Positions 6,483-12,910 of a stretch of DNA of 35,278 bases are shown here, piece by piece. Position numbers and translations under genes: made by a program. The notes under the pieces are model-generated. The model saw nothing but the letters and a program-made list of their open reading frames with translations, ran no database searches and had not been told where the DNA came from. The stretch is from a virus: positions 1 through 35,278 of the IMG/VR virus record IMGVR_UViG_3300050026_000076; one strand, written 5' to 3'. How positions within the stretch are numbered: the first letter of the stretch is position 1; each line of letters begins with the position of its first letter.

Positions 6483-7480
6483 ACTGTCTTCTTGATGTGC
6501 CGTTCCCTGAACCCAAGGAACCGATTCATCCAAGTGTCCGGGGATAGGTCTGGGAGTCCGATTGTGCTCCAGCGATCAGCCATGAGCTCTCCAGCTTCCT
6601 TTTCGCTCATGCCAGATTCTAGGAGACGTTCGGCCATCTCCTCACAGGATGCCTTGGCAACGGTTCGGTCCTCATTGGCCCAGAAATATTCGATATCCCC
6701 ATCTTCATTCAGAGTCTTTTGGGGTTCTGACGTGGGCAATGAATCTCCAGGACGAATGGGGGCATTATCGAAATCTAGGGTGCCGGCTTCCTGCTTCGCT
6801 TGAAGATCAAGAAGATCCGCCATATCCTTGGATTTGGGAATGTACTTATAAAGCCTTCGAACAACTGTTTTTCGGCCCATCTCAGCATAATGGTCGTTCC
6901 AGATCCCCTTTACCTTAGCCTTGTCTCTAATCGTGTCGACTTCATCCTTCGCCATGACTTCAAATTGTGTTGCGCCAGTGGGGAGGAAGGCCACAGCATA
7001 GAAAGCCAGAATTTCGCCTCGATCTATTCCAAGATGGGGCTTATGCTTGATGGTGGGGGATATGCCAAACTCATATTCAAAATAATCTTTGGTGTATACT
7101 ACACGGGCTTCAATATTCGTAACTTTACCGGACTCAATGGCTTTCTTAACGAGCCCCTGGTACATCGGGACGAATTGGGCTTGTTTCTCCCATGCATCCT
7201 GGCCATCACGCTTCACCTTCACGTTGTAAGGCACCAAGGCGGCTTCGTTGGCAGCAGAGCATACCTCTAGGCCAAACTCCGCAGCAGAGGTCATAGCCCT
7301 CAGAATGGATATAGGCGTACATAAAGCGAGATCGGGCTGTTTGGTCGCCGCCACACAGACCAGGCGCACCATCCTCTCCGGGGTTATTGTTCGGGCAGCG
7401 ACATCATGGATGACGCCGATATGGTTATTAAGAAAACACTTGAGATCATCTTGGGGTTGAGTCCTGATCTCTTTGGTCAT
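6479..7480 (-). CDS. recT: RecT-family single-strand annealing protein
   Basis: A 333-residue protein. The run ERMVRLVCVAATKQPDLALC, then SILRAMTSAAEFGLEVCSAA and the motifs VPMYQGLVKKAIESG and WNDHYAEMGRKTVVRRLYKY are typical of RecT/Bet-type annealases, which coat single-stranded DNA and anneal complementary strands. The ATG has GGAGGAG five bases upstream. The C-terminal about 90 residues are acidic and variable. No exonuclease partner (RecE, Exo) is visible in the window; the Ref nuclease immediately downstream is the only nuclease linked to it. Confidence 0.9.
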   Translation of the reverse strand: MTKEIRTQPQDDLKCFLNNHIGVIHDVAARTITPERMVRLVCVAATKQPDLALCTPISILRAMTSAAEFGLEVCSAANEAALVPYNVKVKRDGQDAWEKQAQFVPMYQGLVKKAIESGKVTNIEARVVYTKDYFEYEFGISPTIKHKPHLGIDRGEILAFYAVAFLPTGATQFEVMAKDEVDTIRDKAKVKGIWNDHYAEMGRKTVVRRLYKYIPKSKDMADLLDLQAKQEAGTLDFDNAPIRPGDSLPTSEPQKTLNEDGDIEYFWANEDRTVAKASCEEMAERLLESGMSEKEAGELMADRWSTIGLPDLSPDTWMNRFLGFRERHIKKTV

Positions 7481-7692
7481 ACGATCTCCTCCTGGAATAA
7501 TGGCCTGAGGCCGATACTTTCAGCCTTCGCCTCTTGATATGCATCAATCGCGGTCTGGTCGGCAGGACTCCAAAGATCCCTAACGTCCATGAACTCTCCT
7601 TCATCCCCCCGGTCCCGGCATTTTTCGGCCAGGGCATGGAAGATTAAGAGCCGTTCAGACATGGCCTCGGCTGCTTTTTGGAGAGGAGTCAT
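7477..7692 (-). CDS. Small hydrophilic early protein
   Basis: A 71-residue protein, largely helical and charged, starting MTPLQKAAEAMSERLLIFHA. ATG and the previous stop overlap as ATGA, and its own stop overlaps the RecT ATG region. Family not recognised; cotranscription with recT suggests a nucleic-acid-related accessory role, which is only inference. Confidence 0.6.
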   Translation of the reverse strand: MTPLQKAAEAMSERLLIFHALAEKCRDRGDEGEFMDVRDLWSPADQTAIDAYQEAKAESIGLRPLFQEEIV

Positions 7693-8033
7693 GATGCTCT
7701 CTCTGGCCTATTGGTTGGGAAATACCTGTCCAGGAATGCCTGGACCCTCGGATCAAGTGGGCGATGTTCGGCGGCTTCAATGATCCGCTTGGCCGCGGCC
7801 TGAGTGAGTTTGGGATCGATGGGGCGTTTCATACGCATCATCCTTTTTTTGTGGGCAGTCCAGCGGGATTCCAGGTCATTTGCGACTGCCCGAAGGGCAT
7901 CAGCGGTTGTTTCATCGGTTTCGATAAATGGCCATGTGTGGCCTGAAAGGGTTAGGTAGGGTTTTTCGCCTTGAGGTCCGTCATGGGTATTCAAATATGG
8001 TGCACGGAGGATGTCCTTGGTTAGATAACTCAT
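7689..8033 (-). CDS. Early protein of unknown function
   Basis: A 114-residue protein. The N-terminus has an aromatic strand-rich part (KPYLTLSGHTWPFIET), followed by a long helical, basic segment with WTAHKKRMMRMKRPIDP and a C-terminal VQAFLDRYFP. Its ATG overlaps the stop of the previous gene (ATGA). No family recognised. Confidence 0.65.
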   Translation of the reverse strand: MSYLTKDILRAPYLNTHDGPQGEKPYLTLSGHTWPFIETDETTADALRAVANDLESRWTAHKKRMMRMKRPIDPKLTQAAAKRIIEAAEHRPLDPRVQAFLDRYFPTNRPERAS

Positions 8034-8251
8034 GCCTTCACCTTCGGGCCTCGTTCGATTGTGTATCCAGGAAGAATCCCCTTGGGGCGAGTATCTGCAA
8101 AGCGTTGACAGGCATATTTGATTGTGGGAGCCGGAACCCAGTCTCGAATATGGCCATTGCAGTCTTTAAGTGCCCACCAATAGGCTCCCATTGATGCTGC
8201 AAACCTCAAGATCCGTGGGGATGTAGTGTGTTCAGTGGGGCGGTTCGACAT
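8030..8251 (-). CDS. Small early protein of unknown function
   Basis: A 73-residue protein read from an ATG with CGGAG seven bases upstream. It contains GAYWWALKDCNGHIRDWV, an aromatic-rich segment, and a basic C-terminus. The open frame extends upstream to 8350 but there it overlaps the repeat gene, so the internal ATG is preferred. No family recognised. Confidence 0.6.
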   Translation of the reverse strand: MSNRPTEHTTSPRILRFAASMGAYWWALKDCNGHIRDWVPAPTIKYACQRFADTRPKGILPGYTIERGPKVKA

Positions 8252-8273
8252 TGTGATGCTCCGTTGTAGGGGG

Positions 8274-8495
8274 CTAAAAGACCTGGTCATTGCCGGAGAC
8301 CCAGGCATCGCCGTCGACCTGGGCATCGCCGTAGACCTAGGCATTGCCATAGACTATCCCTTCCACGATGGCCGAGGCTTCGGCGTGAGCCGTATCCTTT
8401 ACCCACCCATTACCATTGGGGTGCTGGTGCCATTCGGATGGGTCTAGGGTGAGGCAGCCAAATTTAGCCTGGAGTTGTTCAAAGGTTATGGCCAT
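8274..8495 (-). pseudogene. Hexapeptide-repeat (left-handed beta-helix) protein with in-frame TAG
   Basis: The first gene of the early operon starts at ATG with AAAGGAG five bases upstream. It reads 52 codons to a TAG at 8337-8339, and the same frame continues for 20 codons to a second TAG. The break falls inside an 18-base repeat: units before and after it read as GNA, GDAQV, GDAWV and GNDQV, the hexapeptide pattern of left-handed beta-helices. At the place of TAG the other units have CAG or TGG, each one base away. This is therefore a nonsense mutation, or a readthrough site. TAG is an ordinary stop elsewhere in this genome, for example after the portal and the tail protein genes. Coordinates cover both parts. 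Confidence 0.6.
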
Positions 8496-8507
8496 CGATT
8501 CTCCTTT

Positions 8508-8569
8508 GTGGTTCGATACCCCAACATATACCCACTATAGGTTGAGTCAAGCCTTTTTGAAATTATTTT
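8508..8569. repeat. Promoter-region repeat, copy B
   Basis: The partner of 6122-6184. Both copies hold a minus-strand promoter and end in the same GAAATTATTT on the plus strand. Confidence 0.8.
8523..8550 (-). promoter_or_regulatory. First early promoter (sigma70-like)
   Basis: On the minus strand TTGACT, a 16-base spacer CAACCTATAGTGGGTA, and TATGTT. The predicted start is about 21 bases before the ATG at 8495. The spacer resembles the spacer of the promoter at 6138-6165 and may hold an operator. Confidence 0.65.
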
Positions 8570-8711
8570 CGTCGGTCAACTTCCTCCTCCAGTAATCCTC
8601 AGTCTGGCTGGTCCCTGTTCTGGCCCTGAATTTCTTGGTTTCTTCAATAAAAACAAGTAGCCGGCCATTTTTGCGATCTGCCACTTTTTTTGCTTGACAC
8701 TCCCACGCCAT
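8547..8711 (-). CDS. Possible small early ORF
   Basis: A 54-residue ORF that fills most of the divergent control region. It reads plausibly, with NGRLLVFIEETKKFRARTG and EDYWRRKLTDENN. There is no ribosome site at its ATG, which lies within the opposing promoter. Its TGA overlaps the -35 of the first early promoter, in the same way that the Ref stop overlaps the second one, so both promoter copies may have been duplicated together with a gene end. Confidence 0.3.
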   Translation of the reverse strand: MAWECQAKKVADRKNGRLLVFIEETKKFRARTGTSQTEDYWRRKLTDENNFKKA

Positions 8712-8721
8712 GGTTTATTTT
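8694..8721 (+). promoter_or_regulatory. Divergent rightward promoter
   Basis: TTGACA at 8694-8699 and TATTTT at 8716-8721 with 16 bases between. The first transcribed base predicted from this spacing is about 8728, the A of the next gene's ATG. Confidence 0.65.
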
Positions 8722-8727
8722 GGTGGC

Positions 8728-8925
8728 ATGGACTTCTCTAGCCAAATCCCCAACATCGCCCAACTTCTGCGTGAGATCGGCGGAAGTTCCTACGACAAAC
8801 TCCATCGGCAGGTTCACGGCAAGATTCCCTGTTCGGTCAAACGAGCTAAGGCAATTGAGCTTGCCACCTGTGGAAAAATCCGCGCCGCTGACATTCTTGG
8901 TCTTGATTCTCATACTCACACCTGA
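8728..8925 (+). CDS. Small HTH repressor (Cro/YdaS-like), probably leaderless
   Basis: A 65-residue protein. PNIAQLLREIGGSSYDKLHR followed by KIPCSVKRAKAIELATCGKI and RAADI fits the small Cro/YdaS helix-turn-helix type, in which the final helices read AIE-ATGGK. It stands at the divide between leftward and rightward genes, as Cro does, and should bind operators near 8500-8730. No Shine-Dalgarno is visible. The ATG coincides with the predicted transcription start, so the message is probably leaderless, as reported for lambda cI from PRM. The frame is open to 8710, but that start would lie upstream of the promoter's start site. Confidence 0.65.
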   Translation: MDFSSQIPNIAQLLREIGGSSYDKLHRQVHGKIPCSVKRAKAIELATCGKIRAADILGLDSHTHT

Positions 8926-9001
8926 CTCAGATTTGGCCAGCGTATGTGCTGGAACCCAAGTATCTAGTCAATTCACACAAAAGCAACCCCTGAAGGGTAT
9001 T

Positions 9002-9145
9002 ATGGCTCAAGTTTTATACGTGCTGGTTGTTATCGCCCTCTCCGCGGGATTCTGTTCCTCGGTATGGAGCCTGCTGCGAAAACCCAAAAAGCGTCAATTC
9101 CCATACTTGACTCAAAAAAAGGCCCCGAAGAGACGCGGGGCCTAA
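9002..9145 (+). CDS. Small single-helix membrane protein
   Basis: A 47-residue ORF: a hydrophobic helix at about residues 4-20 (VLYVLVVIALSAGF) followed by a very basic tail rich in Lys and Arg. GAAGG lies five bases before the ATG. Its last codons form one arm of the hairpin at 9121-9142. Family unknown; it is in the rightward operon between the repressor and RusA. Confidence 0.5.
   Translation: MAQVLYVLVVIALSAGFCSSVWSLLRKPKKRQFPYLTQKKAPKRRGA
9114..9142 (-). terminator. Strong rho-independent terminator facing left
   Basis: GGCCCCG (9121-9127) pairs with CGGGGCC (9136-9142) around an eight-base loop. On the minus strand the hairpin is followed directly by seven T. On the plus strand the following bases are not T-rich. 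It would block leftward transcripts entering from the moron at 13 kb or antisense RNA from the rightward operon. Confidence 0.75.
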
Positions 9146-9173
9146 TTCCTCAACCGTCATCAGGAGACGATCT

Positions 9174-9587
9174 ATGGATAATAATAAACCTAATCAGCCA
9201 CAAGTCAATAGGTGGATTTTACGTCTTCCCATTGTAACTCCTTCCGGGAATGAAACCATCCGCCAGCACTGGGCCGCTAGGAGTGAGCATAAGAGCGCCA
9301 TGGGATGGATGCTGGCGTCCTGCCTGAATGGCCAGCCAAAGATACCCTTCGCATCCGGTAAACGCCGATTAACTATTGAGCGCCATGGCAAGCGCTCCCT
9401 GGACATGGATAACCTCGCCAGCGGATGTAAATCTTTGATTGACTGCATCAAAGAACGCCGGTTAATCCTGGATGATTCTCCTGAGGTTTGCGAAATGGTT
9501 TTCAGGCAGGTTACTGTTTCAAAATGTGAGCCTACCTATACTCTTGTGACTCTTGAAAATATAGATAGCCTTAGGGTGGGTGTTTAA
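9174..9587 (+). CDS. rusA: RusA-like Holliday junction resolvase
   Basis: A 137-residue protein. It begins with a PSGNETIRQHWAARSEHK segment and has the conserved RSLDMDNLASGCKSLIDCI block (acidic residues near 77, 79 and 90) followed by ILDDSPE (near 99-101). These Asp residues are the metal-binding active site of RusA enzymes, which resolve branched DNA into forms that can be packaged. AGGAG stands seven bases before the ATG. It overlaps the next gene by one base. Confidence 0.85.
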   Translation: MDNNKPNQPQVNRWILRLPIVTPSGNETIRQHWAARSEHKSAMGWMLASCLNGQPKIPFASGKRRLTIERHGKRSLDMDNLASGCKSLIDCIKERRLILDDSPEVCEMVFRQVTVSKCEPTYTLVTLENIDSLRVGV

Positions 9588-10444
9588 TGTATGCAAAACT
9601 TTTCAGTTCTATCATCCATTCAACCGTTTGGCGAGAACTTCCCCATGTGAAAATCTTGTGGATAACGATGCTTGCAATGGCCGATAAGGATGGCGTAGTC
9701 ATGGCCAGCATCCCGGGTTTAGCCGATGCTGCGCGTGTAACCATGGAACAATGTCACAACGGGTTACAGCGGTTACAAGAGCCTGATCAGTACTCTCGCA
9801 CCAAGGATAACGAGGGACGGCGCATCATCGAAATTGACGGAGGATGGGCTCTCCTGAATTACGCAAAATACAGAGATTTGAAGTCTGAGACGGAAAATAA
9901 AGAAAAGAATAGGGTTAAGGTTGCAAACTGGAGAGCCAAGCAAAAAGGGAATGTAACCAAACACGTAACCGAAAGTAACTCGTGTGACCAAGTGTTACCA
10001 GATGTTACTCCGAGTAACCCCCTACAGATGCATACTACAGATACAGAAAAGAGTACCGACGTTCCGCCTTCGTCGGAACAGCAAACCAAGAAACCCTTGA
10101 AGGTGAAAACTTCAAAAGCCAAGGTCGCCAAGCCTGAGGAAGAAACTCTTGATGCAATCCTGGGTGGAAGGGATTCCCAAAATTGCGTCCGGTTCTGGAA
10201 GTTCGCCGGTATTTGGCCCAAGGATCGCAACCCTGGCCCCAGGAGCCTAGCGAAGGCTTGGAACGTCGCCTGTGCTCTAGATGAGCCAGTGAACATCTAC
10301 CACGGAGCTCTGAACTACCGTGACGGATTCCTGCCCCCTAAGCGCGAAAAGGACGAAACCCAATTCATGAAAGCACCACTCACATGGCTTCAAGAGGAGG
10401 GCTGGCGTGCCCAGCTTGAGGCGAAGGAGGTCGTCAATGCGTGA
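9587..10444 (+). CDS. Replication initiator / replisome organizer
   Basis: A 285-residue protein. The N-terminal about 100 residues (KLFSSIIHSTVWRELPHVKI through SIPGLADAARVTMEQC to WALLNYAKYRDL) match the winged-helix domain of phage replication organizers of the lambda O type. A basic, Lys-rich linker follows, then a C-terminal domain with CVRFWKFAGIWPKDRNPGP and APLTWLQEEGWRAQLE. It should bind the origin and recruit the host helicase. No phage helicase or polymerase is present in the window, so host replication proteins are presumably used. The linker region contains a phased GTnAC array that may be the origin. Confidence 0.75.
   Translation: MYAKLFSSIIHSTVWRELPHVKILWITMLAMADKDGVVMASIPGLADAARVTMEQCHNGLQRLQEPDQYSRTKDNEGRRIIEIDGGWALLNYAKYRDLKSETENKEKNRVKVANWRAKQKGNVTKHVTESNSCDQVLPDVTPSNPLQMHTTDTEKSTDVPPSSEQQTKKPLKVKTSKAKVAKPEEETLDAILGGRDSQNCVRFWKFAGIWPKDRNPGPRSLAKAWNVACALDEPVNIYHGALNYRDGFLPPKREKDETQFMKAPLTWLQEEGWRAQLEAKEVVNA
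9953..10018 (+). repeat. Phased GTnAC array, candidate origin iterons
   Basis: Copies of GTAAC, GTGAC or GTTAC begin at 9953, 9965, 9975, 9984, 9994, 10004 and 10014, that is, about one helical turn apart. Three more lie upstream at 9737, 9763 and 9772. The array is inside the initiator gene, as the lambda origin lies inside O. Confidence 0.5.
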
Positions 10445-10769
10445 AGGCGATATCGAATATGACTATGCCAAGCAGGAAGTACCTGCCGACATCGCTCGCT
10501 TTTATCAATTCCTTCCTAGGCAAAGAACTACACGAGAACTTGTCCGGATCCCATTTGGGGCATCTCCAAAATCCAGAGCGTGGTTCATGAATCATGAGGG
10601 CATATGGGCATATGTCTGCCCTGAGTGTAAATACGCATTTCCCCCGTGCCTCGGTGGGATGCCGGAATCATTCCGAGCCCACATTGCAGACCTTGATGAA
10701 TCAGGCTGCATTTTTGCCCCCAAGAAAGCCACCAAAACCCAGCGCAAGACTCAATTGGAAAGGTTTTGA
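10437..10769 (+). CDS. Small protein with zinc-binding motif
   Basis: A 110-residue protein read from an ATG with a perfect GAAGGAGG six bases upstream; it overlaps the end of the initiator gene by eight bases. The middle has WAYVCPECKYAFPPCLGG, a CxxC pair with another Cys, followed by FRAHIADLDESGC, giving a likely zinc knuckle. The C-terminus is very basic. Its place after the initiator suggests a replication or loader accessory, but the family is not recognised. Confidence 0.65.
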   Translation: MREGDIEYDYAKQEVPADIARFYQFLPRQRTTRELVRIPFGASPKSRAWFMNHEGIWAYVCPECKYAFPPCLGGMPESFRAHIADLDESGCIFAPKKATKTQRKTQLERF

Positions 10770-10770
10770 A

Positions 10771-11016
10771 ATGAAAGTTGCATTTATCGAACCCGGAAGT
10801 TACCTCAAAGGCCACGCTGGTCAAATCCGATCCGTCCTAAAGGTTGACCACCATCTTACGCCTCCCAAGGCTCTGTACCGGCAAATCAGCAATGGGAAAG
10901 CGACCAGGAAGGGTGAAATCATCCTCGGGACAGAGTCCTGGATTCGGCTCTCATCCCTAGCATCCTGGGCCGAATGTGACGTTACGGAAATCTACCCTGC
11001 TTGGAGGGCTTCGTGA
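10771..11016 (+). CDS. Small rightward-operon protein
   Basis: An 81-residue protein starting MKVAFIEPGSYLKGHAGQIR. It looks like a small beta-rich domain, with a final WAECDVTEIYPAWRAS. ATG follows AAAGG. Family unknown; tightly packed between the zinc-motif gene and the GTG-start gene. Confidence 0.6.
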   Translation: MKVAFIEPGSYLKGHAGQIRSVLKVDHHLTPPKALYRQISNGKATRKGEIILGTESWIRLSSLASWAECDVTEIYPAWRAS

Positions 11017-11186
11017 TAACCCTAGCTTGTAGGCGCTCAGATCCAGCAATCCTGATTGCGCGAGATTCGTTCCGGGGAACCTGCGAGATCTACCCGATTC
11101 GCTTGGATGCCGAGAGCTATGACCAGAAACCCCATTCGCAGGCCGACCCCTGCCCCCAGGAGACTCCGGGGAGGTTTGAACCATGA
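11013..11186 (+). CDS. Small protein with GTG start
   Basis: A 57-residue ORF whose GTG overlaps the previous stop (GTGA) and has GGAGG five bases upstream. It contains ITLACRRSDPAILIARDSFR and a polar C-terminus. It overlaps the NinB start by four bases. Family unknown. Confidence 0.5.
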   Translation: MITLACRRSDPAILIARDSFRGTCEIYPIRLDAESYDQKPHSQADPCPQETPGRFEP

Positions 11187-11632
11187 GTTCAGCCCATATT
11201 TTCTATCGAGGGTTTCTGAGGGCATCCCCGCACGTTTCCAGGGCAAACGCCGTTAAGGCCATTTGGTCAGCTCCGAATGACCTGGAGGTGATCATTCAGC
11301 ATCCCAAGCGTTCCGATGCGGCCAGCCGTAAAATGCACTCCCTGATTGGGGACCTGGTGAGCCAGGGTGTTAAATGGCACGGACGCACGATGACCACTGA
11401 GGACTGGAAAGATTTTTTTGCATCCGCAGTTCTTCGGGCCAAAAGGCTGGAAGAAAATACCATTCCTGGCCTAGATGGTGGGTTTGTGGTCCTTGGAATC
11501 CATACCAGTGATATGGATCGGTCTGAAATGTCACAAACAATTGAGCTTATTTATATGTTTGGTGCCCAACATGACCCTCCTATCAAATTTCGAGAGATCG
11601 GTGATCTTGAACCCTGTGGGAGAGGCATATGA
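11183..11632 (+). CDS. ninB: NinB recombination protein
   Basis: A 149-residue protein. The core KMHSLIGDLVSQGVKWHGRT followed by TEDWKDFFASAVL and GLDGGFVVLGIHTSDM with IELIYMFGAQHD is the NinB (lambda Orf) family signature: WHG, EDWK and the GGFV-LG-T loop. NinB/Orf binds single-stranded DNA and replaces RecFOR in phage recombination. It complements the RecT and RusA encoded nearby. Confidence 0.85.
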   Translation: MSSAHIFYRGFLRASPHVSRANAVKAIWSAPNDLEVIIQHPKRSDAASRKMHSLIGDLVSQGVKWHGRTMTTEDWKDFFASAVLRAKRLEENTIPGLDGGFVVLGIHTSDMDRSEMSQTIELIYMFGAQHDPPIKFREIGDLEPCGRGI

Positions 11633-12009
11633 ACCAGAGATTTATCGATTTTTCCCATTTAACAATCATGCTTGCTATAGGATTTTTAATTGGGGCTGAT
11701 TCAAAATCAGCGAGAATAAACCATGATGGTATACATCCGATAAACATAGTAATATCAAAAGAAAGGCTTAAAATTATGCTTAACGATCGAATCTGTATCC
11801 TTTGTGATTTTAATGAATTAGACATCATTGAATCCCAACGGGAGAACGAGGAATTTCGAAATTGTCCAAAATGCCACATGCCATCGTTCCGACGCCAGAT
11901 CCAGCATCCCTCCGCAGTAAGCATGGATGCAGGCCACGCCATTGATCAGTTCGATGCTGAACGGGCCAAAGCCTCCGCCGGCCACGGTAACGTGAGCCTG
12001 AGATTCTGA
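11629..12009 (+). CDS. Protein with Cys-pair motif, AT-rich gene
   Basis: A 126-residue ORF beginning at an ATG overlapping the NinB stop (ATGA). It has a hydrophobic N-terminal stretch (LTIMLAIGFLIGAD), then ICILCDFNELDI and NCPKCHMPSF, which together make a CxxC...CxxC zinc ribbon. The first about 220 bases are clearly richer in AT than the neighbours, which suggests separate acquisition. An internal ATG near 11776, just before the zinc ribbon, is an alternative start. It overlaps the sigma-like gene by one base (TGATG). Confidence 0.5.
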   Translation: MNQRFIDFSHLTIMLAIGFLIGADSKSARINHDGIHPINIVISKERLKIMLNDRICILCDFNELDIIESQRENEEFRNCPKCHMPSFRRQIQHPSAVSMDAGHAIDQFDAERAKASAGHGNVSLRF

Positions 12010-12347
12010 TGCCCATCTATTTTGATGAGTCCTACGCCCTATCCCTCTTAACGCGGGGTATGATTAACGAATGTATCGAATATTCAATTTCTTGTGTTGA
12101 TGCCCAATACGGTCTCAGCGCCTCTGTCTACGGGCCAGACGCATGGGAAGACCTCCGGTCGGAATACCTACTATATCTGACCATGGCTATTCAGCGTTAC
12201 GACTCAGGTAAAGGCTCTAAACTGTTCACCTGGATTCAAAACTATCTACGATACGCTCGGCTGAACTGGCTCAAAAAGGAAGTACCATTCCATGACCATA
12301 TGGTGCAATCCATAGAGGCACTGCATCCCACCACCCAAAAGGATTAG
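12009..12347 (+). CDS. Sigma-region-2-only factor, candidate late transcription regulator
   Basis: A 112-residue protein. Residues 46-97 read WEDLRSEYLLYLTMAIQRYD, then SGKGSKLFTWIQNYLRYARL and NWLKKEVPFHDH. This is the sigma70 region 2 pattern: the DL-E core-binding helix, the AI-RYD-GKGSKF-T turn, and the aromatic/basic helix that contacts the -10 box. No region 3 or 4 follows, as in T4 gp55. It stands immediately before the late block in the place of the lambdoid late regulator. I infer that it directs host RNA polymerase to the TATAATATAA boxes before the late genes. Similarity to region 2 is my reading of the sequence, not a search result. Confidence 0.6.
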   Translation: MPIYFDESYALSLLTRGMINECIEYSISCVDAQYGLSASVYGPDAWEDLRSEYLLYLTMAIQRYDSGKGSKLFTWIQNYLRYARLNWLKKEVPFHDHMVQSIEALHPTTQKD

Positions 12348-12349
12348 CC

Positions 12350-12701
12350 ATGGCGCACCCCAAAAACAGTCCGAAGATACAATGCCGCGCAATGGGCAAG
12401 CCGAGTCCTCGCCAGGGCGGAACGCGGACGAGCCAGGGTCGCGGAACTGGAGGCGGCGAACTATACCTCCACGTTGGACGAGCGCGACCGTATCTGGGAC
12501 CAGCTTACATCCTGGTCGATGACCTCCTTGCCGCCTTCAAACGCTGATATCCAGATGGTTGCCCCTCCGGCACAGCGGAGCATCAAAGTGGGCGCTGCTC
12601 AATTCCCCGCCATCACCTGTTTATCCTCATCTGTCCAGAAAGGACCACCATGCAGAACCGAGAAAAACAGATGGTCGAGAAACTGGTCCTCGCCAGCCTG
12701 A
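12350..12701 (+). pseudogene. Coiled-coil gene with a +1 frameshift at a run of five A
   Basis: The ATG at 12350 gives MAHPKNS and then unconvincing sequence. From the A run at about 12361-12365 the next frame reads TVRRYNAAQWASRVLARAER, then ARVAELEAANYTSTLDERDR and IWDQLTSW, clearly protein-like and likely a coiled coil, but it has no start of its own. One base too many in the A run, or a programmed +1 shift, would join MAHPK to this frame. The second frame is also in frame with the sigma-like gene across its TAG, so readthrough is a third option. Its C-terminal part overlaps the next gene and is less certain. Confidence 0.45.
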
Positions 12702-12883
12702 CTTGTGACAAGTGTGGCAAGACCGTCGAACCGACTTTCGGTGGGTTCGACGGCTGGCACTGCATGAGCGACACCGGAGGCTATGGCAGTCCCTTCGGTG
12801 ATGGTGCTACCTGGACCCTAGATCTCTGTGAGTACTGCTTTTATGGGTTGGTCAAGGACATTGTGATCTATCCGAATGCCTAA
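12650..12883 (+). CDS. Small zinc-ribbon-like protein
   Basis: A 77-residue protein with LTCDKCGKTVEPTFGG, a GGYGSPFGDGATW loop and LCEYCFYGLVKDI: two CxxC pairs typical of a small zinc-binding fold seen in several phage hypothetical proteins. AAAGGA lies before the ATG. It is the last rightward gene before the leftward moron. Confidence 0.65.
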   Translation: MQNREKQMVEKLVLASLTCDKCGKTVEPTFGGFDGWHCMSDTGGYGSPFGDGATWTLDLCEYCFYGLVKDIVIYPNA

Positions 12884-12910
12884 GCCCCGTTCGTACGCAA
12901 AAAATCCATC

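Noticed and set aside
8274-8495. Genome-wide TAG recoding as an explanation of the in-frame amber
   Set aside because: TAG ends many unrelated genes here, including portal, the four-repeat protein and the small tail proteins, and no suppressor tRNA was seen.
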